64,000 bases of DNA from Halovenus halobia (GTDB lineage: Archaea; Halobacteriota; Halobacteria; Halobacteriales; Haloarculaceae): NCBI RefSeq assembly GCF_051414135.1, contig NZ_JBLKOA010000001.1:1240001-1304000 (forward strand), read 5' to 3'. Below, piece by piece: positions 61,598 to 64,000 of the stretch. Every line of letters starts with the position of its first letter. The stretch's first letter is position 1. A model generated the notes under the pieces. The model was given only the letters and a program-made list of their open reading frames with translations. It had not been told where the DNA came from and ran no database searches. A program made the position numbers and the translations under genes.

Positions 61598-61609
61598 TAT
61601 CGCACAATA
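61598..61609 (-). promoter_or_regulatory. near-palindromic operator copy upstream of tusA-dsrE
   Basis: On the minus strand TATTGTGCGATA: it differs at one base from the site before trxA (TATTGTGCAATA). Ends 32 nt before the tusA start at 61565. Other AT-rich copies of ACTGTACAAT type lie at 61658-61667 in the same divergent gap. Confidence 0.5.
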
Positions 61610-61813
61610 CCGACTCTGTGGTTAAAAGAATGTTGATCCTTGTGGTTAAACCGAACTACTGTACAATCCTGGCTCCTGTACAACAGCCATCTGATGGCTC
61701 AAAATAGTTGTTTCTCTGGTTAGGCTGAAATATGCGGCCAGTTATCTTGTAAGAATAGTGCATTTCTATGCAAATCCTTTTGTACGTCCGGTCGGTACTA
61801 ATGAGTGTACAAT

Positions 61814-63007
61814 ATGAACCCGGAAGATTTTCCGACACCTGACGTTGAAGTCGAGCCAGTTGCACCGGACACGCTGAAAGGTCGTCTCGACGCCAACGAG
61901 GAACTCACGCTTCTCGACGTCCGAATGCAGTCGGAATACGAGAAGTGGCACATCGACGGCGAGGCGGTGACGTCGATAAACGTCCCGTATTTCCAGTTCC
62001 TCGACGAGGAGATCGATGACGCTGTTCTCGATTCTATTCCCGACGACCGCAAAGTGACCGTCCTGTGTGCGAAAGGCGGGGCCAGCGAGTACGTCGCGGG
62101 CACGCTCGCAGAACGCGGATACGACGTGAATCACCTCGAAGACGGGATGAACGGCTGGGCCAGCATCTACGAGGCTGTCGAGGTCACCGAATACGACGGT
62201 TCGGGGACACTGTTACAGTACCAGCGACCCTCTTCGGGCTGTCTCGGCTATCTTCTCTCCGACGGCGACGAGGCCGCAATTATCGACCCACTCCGTGCGT
62301 TCACCGACCGCTATCTGGACGACGCTGCGGAACTGGGCGTCGACCTGAAATACGCACTGGACACTCACATCCACGCCGACCACATCTCAGGAGTCCGCGA
62401 ACTGGCCAACAACGGCGTTGAAGGCGTCATTCCCGAGGCTGCTGTCGACCGCGGCGTCACTTATCGGGACGAGCTGACGACTGCCGCGGACGGCGATACC
62501 TTTGAGGTTGGCAACGCCACCATCGAGACCGTCTACACGCCTGGTCACACGACTGGGATGACCTCCTATCTCGTCGACGATAGCGTGCTGGCGACCGGCG
62601 ACGGGCTGTTTATCGAGAGCGTCGCGCGCCCGGACCTCGAAGAAGGCGACGAGGGCGCCCCCGACGCAGCGCGCATGCTCTACGAGTCCCTGCAGGAGCG
62701 CGTCCTGACGCTCCCTGACGCAACGCTGGTCGGCGGTGCTCACTTCAGCGACGCTGCTGAACCCGCCGACGATGGCACATATACTGCGCCGCTCGGTGAC
62801 CTCGTCGAAGAGATGGAGGCACTCACGATGGCCGAACAGGACTTTGTCGACCTGATCCTCTCGGATATGCCGCCGCGGCCAGCCAACTACGAGGAGATAA
62901 TCGCGACGAACCTCGGCCAGAACACTGTCGACGACGAGGAGGCCTTTACCCTCGAACTCGGTCCGAACAACTGCGCCGCGAGCCAGGAATCGCTCGCGGG
63001 AGACTAA
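61814..63007 (+). CDS. rhodanese-MBL fusion, persulfide-dioxygenase (ETHE1) type
   Basis: A 397-residue two-domain protein. The rhodanese domain (about 8-125) has active cysteine C85 in LCAKGGAS. The metallo-beta-lactamase domain (about 130-370) has THIHADH (H185, H187, D189, H190), TPGHTTG and a TGDGLF aspartate, the single-iron ETHE1/PRF type. Such enzymes oxidise glutathione-type persulfide to sulfite; the thiol here would be another low-molecular-weight thiol. Known bacterial fusions often have MBL first; here rhodanese is first. ATG at 61814. Followed by YeeE genes. Confidence 0.9.
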   Translation: MNPEDFPTPDVEVEPVAPDTLKGRLDANEELTLLDVRMQSEYEKWHIDGEAVTSINVPYFQFLDEEIDDAVLDSIPDDRKVTVLCAKGGASEYVAGTLAERGYDVNHLEDGMNGWASIYEAVEVTEYDGSGTLLQYQRPSSGCLGYLLSDGDEAAIIDPLRAFTDRYLDDAAELGVDLKYALDTHIHADHISGVRELANNGVEGVIPEAAVDRGVTYRDELTTAADGDTFEVGNATIETVYTPGHTTGMTSYLVDDSVLATGDGLFIESVARPDLEEGDEGAPDAARMLYESLQERVLTLPDATLVGGAHFSDAAEPADDGTYTAPLGDLVEEMEALTMAEQDFVDLILSDMPPRPANYEEIIATNLGQNTVDDEEAFTLELGPNNCAASQESLAGD

Positions 63008-63014
63008 CCTACCG

Positions 63015-63572
63015 ATGGTAGCTGATCCACTCGTCCTGCAGGTGGCCGCCGACCTCTTCCCGAACGGCGTTAGCCGGTACGCCGTCGGTGGGCTACTGGT
63101 CGGTCTCGGAGCGGTCGTAATCTACGTCGGAACTGGGATTTCGGCGGGAGCGAGTACGTTCCTCGAATCGACGCTGTCGTACGTCTCGGACCAGTCGCGG
63201 TTTCAGCAGTACGTTCGTTCGCGTGACTGGCGGGTCGTCTTCACGCTCGGTATCATCCTCGGCGCGGCGCTGTTCGCGGTGACGGTCCAGTCTGGGCTCG
63301 TCACGACCGCACTGTACGAGCCCGGAACGACCGGCCAACTGTACGAGGTCGGTGGCATGACATTCTGGTCGACCGACGTCCAGCCGTGGCGGCTGTTCGC
63401 TGGTGGCGTCCTCGTCGGGATTGGAACCAGAGTTGGGAAAGGCTGCACGTCTGGTCACGGCGTCTGCGGGGTCGGGTCAGCGTCGAAGACGTCTCTCGTC
63501 GGCGTCGCGACGTTCCTCCTGGTCGCAATCGGAACTGCCCAGCTCGTCGCAGCACTTGGGGTGAGTCCATGA
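63015..63572 (+). CDS. YeeE/YedE family sulfur-compound transporter, first half
   Basis: A 185-residue membrane protein with about four helices and the YeeE/YedE signature GKGCTSGHGVCG (about 140-151), where cysteines relay thiosulfate. Half the length of full YeeE; the partner half is encoded immediately downstream. Likely imports thiosulfate or a related sulfur compound to TusA. Follows the rhodanese-MBL gene by 7 nt. Confidence 0.9.
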   Translation: MVADPLVLQVAADLFPNGVSRYAVGGLLVGLGAVVIYVGTGISAGASTFLESTLSYVSDQSRFQQYVRSRDWRVVFTLGIILGAALFAVTVQSGLVTTALYEPGTTGQLYEVGGMTFWSTDVQPWRLFAGGVLVGIGTRVGKGCTSGHGVCGVGSASKTSLVGVATFLLVAIGTAQLVAALGVSP

Positions 63573-63634
63573 TCTGCGAGCCCCGAGCGTCTCGGAACAC
63601 GCGGACGGGAGCGAACGGAGGTGGCGACACGTGA
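63569..63634 (+). CDS. 21-residue bridging mini-ORF between the two YeeE genes
   Basis: An ATG at 63569-63571 overlaps the first YeeE stop (ATGA), and this 21-codon frame (MICEPRASRNTRTG...) ends in TGA overlapping the GTG of the second YeeE (GTGA). The peptide is basic and has one cysteine. It may only carry ribosomes from one gene to the other. No homologue is known to me. Confidence 0.3.
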   Translation: MICEPRASRNTRTGANGGGDT

Positions 63635-64000
63635 GCGAACGCCGCCACCCACTTTTCGTGCCGCTGATTCTGTTCGGCGGCGTCATCTTCGGGTTCGGTC
63701 TCGGATTCAGCCAGATGGCCCGGCCGGAGGTGGTGCTGAATTTCCTCCAGTTCGAGGACTTCGGGCTGGTGTTCGTCATGTTCGGGGCGGCCATCGTTAC
63801 CGGGATTGCCTTTGCGGCGATGCCCCGGATTCGTGACGGTGCGCCGCTGACCGGCGACCGGTACGAACGACGGCTGAAACCCTTCGACCGCAACGTCGTA
63901 ATCGGTGGCGCCATCTTCGGTGTCGGTTGGGGGCTGTCGGGTATCTGTCCCGGAGCGGCTTACGCCAGCCTCGGCGTCGGTAACGTCACCATCCTCTGGG
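63631..64000 (+). CDS. YeeE/YedE family transporter, second half (truncated by window end)
   Basis: At least 123 residues of a membrane protein, running off the window. Starts at GTG 63631 (SERRHPLFVPLI), with helices near 8-30 and 42-62 and the family motif GWGLSGICPGAAYASLG (about 99-115). Pairs with the preceding gene to form a complete YeeE/YedE transporter. The GTG overlaps the stop of the mini-ORF. Confidence 0.85.
   Translation, partial: MSERRHPLFVPLILFGGVIFGFGLGFSQMARPEVVLNFLQFEDFGLVFVMFGAAIVTGIAFAAMPRIRDGAPLTGDRYERRLKPFDRNVVIGGAIFGVGWGLSGICPGAAYASLGVGNVTILW

Noticed and set aside
61658..61814. TACTGTACAATC, CTGTACAACAG and GTGTACAATATG as further operator copies
   Set aside because: Each keeps only one half site or lies at the start codon itself, so they were not counted with the full TATTG-N2-CAATA sites.
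1..64000. CRISPR arrays, rRNA genes and intact insertion sequences
   Set aside because: No regularly spaced repeats, rRNA-like conserved stretches or recognisable transposase were seen.

Overview
The window comes from an extremely halophilic archaeon (class Halobacteria). The predicted proteins are strongly acidic and the DNA is GC-rich. Several genes have a TATA box about 27 nt before the start codon and no leader. It carries a halorhodopsin, bacterioopsin-activator and retinal-synthesis locus, several Trk/RCK potassium systems, and archaeal information-processing operons (L44e, S27e, aIF2-alpha, Nop10, Cbf5, TFS). The species cannot be fixed from the sequence alone; the halorhodopsin resembles the Natronomonas type as I remember it.

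Layout. 0-2 kb: ribH, an aminotransferase and a small hypothetical gene, then a 281-bp nested palindromic element. 2.4-7.4 kb: photobiology block on the minus strand (halorhodopsin, Bat regulator, a mini-ORF, lycopene cyclase, Blh carotene cleavage enzyme). No bacteriorhodopsin gene is present. 7.6-13.7 kb: potassium block (trkA, trkH, RCK channel, second trkH). 13.8-16.9 kb: two convergent surface or membrane-anchored proteins. 17-21 kb: universal stress protein, ribosome/initiation operon, PAC2 protein, SDR enzyme, L16/L10e. 21-27.5 kb: GST-like enzyme, alpha/beta hydrolase, acyl-CoA dehydrogenase, HerA-like ATPase. 27.6-31.9 kb: DUF4129-DUF58-membrane protein set facing a MoxR ATPase. 32-35.4 kb: heme genes hemH, hemG and hemE. 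35.5-38.7 kb: adk, DUF106, cmk, cbf5 and tRNA-Pro(GGG). 38.8-39.5 kb: hairpins, a small zinc protein and a gene remnant. 39.5-46.4 kb: RCK protein with amino-acid permease, small proteins, SppA, CheC, acyl-CoA dehydrogenase. 46.6-53.3 kb: korAB, Lrp regulator, DHH phosphoesterase, CBS/ParB-like protein, TFS-like protein, small zinc protein.

53.8-64 kb is a sulfur/thiol cluster. It contains two thioredoxins, a CoA-disulfide-reductase-like flavoprotein, an M20 peptidase, two TusA proteins, an SQR-like flavoprotein, DUF1641, a class V PLP enzyme, a DsrE-like protein, a rhodanese/metallo-beta-lactamase protein (persulfide dioxygenase type), and two YeeE/YedE half-transporters, the second cut by the window end. 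Together these could import reduced sulfur, relay it as protein-bound persulfide, oxidise or reduce it, and keep thiols balanced. A 12-bp palindrome, TATTG-N2-CAATA or a close variant, lies about 32-43 bp upstream of at least three start codons here, with half-conserved copies before two more. This is the best candidate in the window for an undescribed system: a sulfane-sulfur regulon with its own operator. No CRISPR array, rRNA or intact insertion sequence was found.
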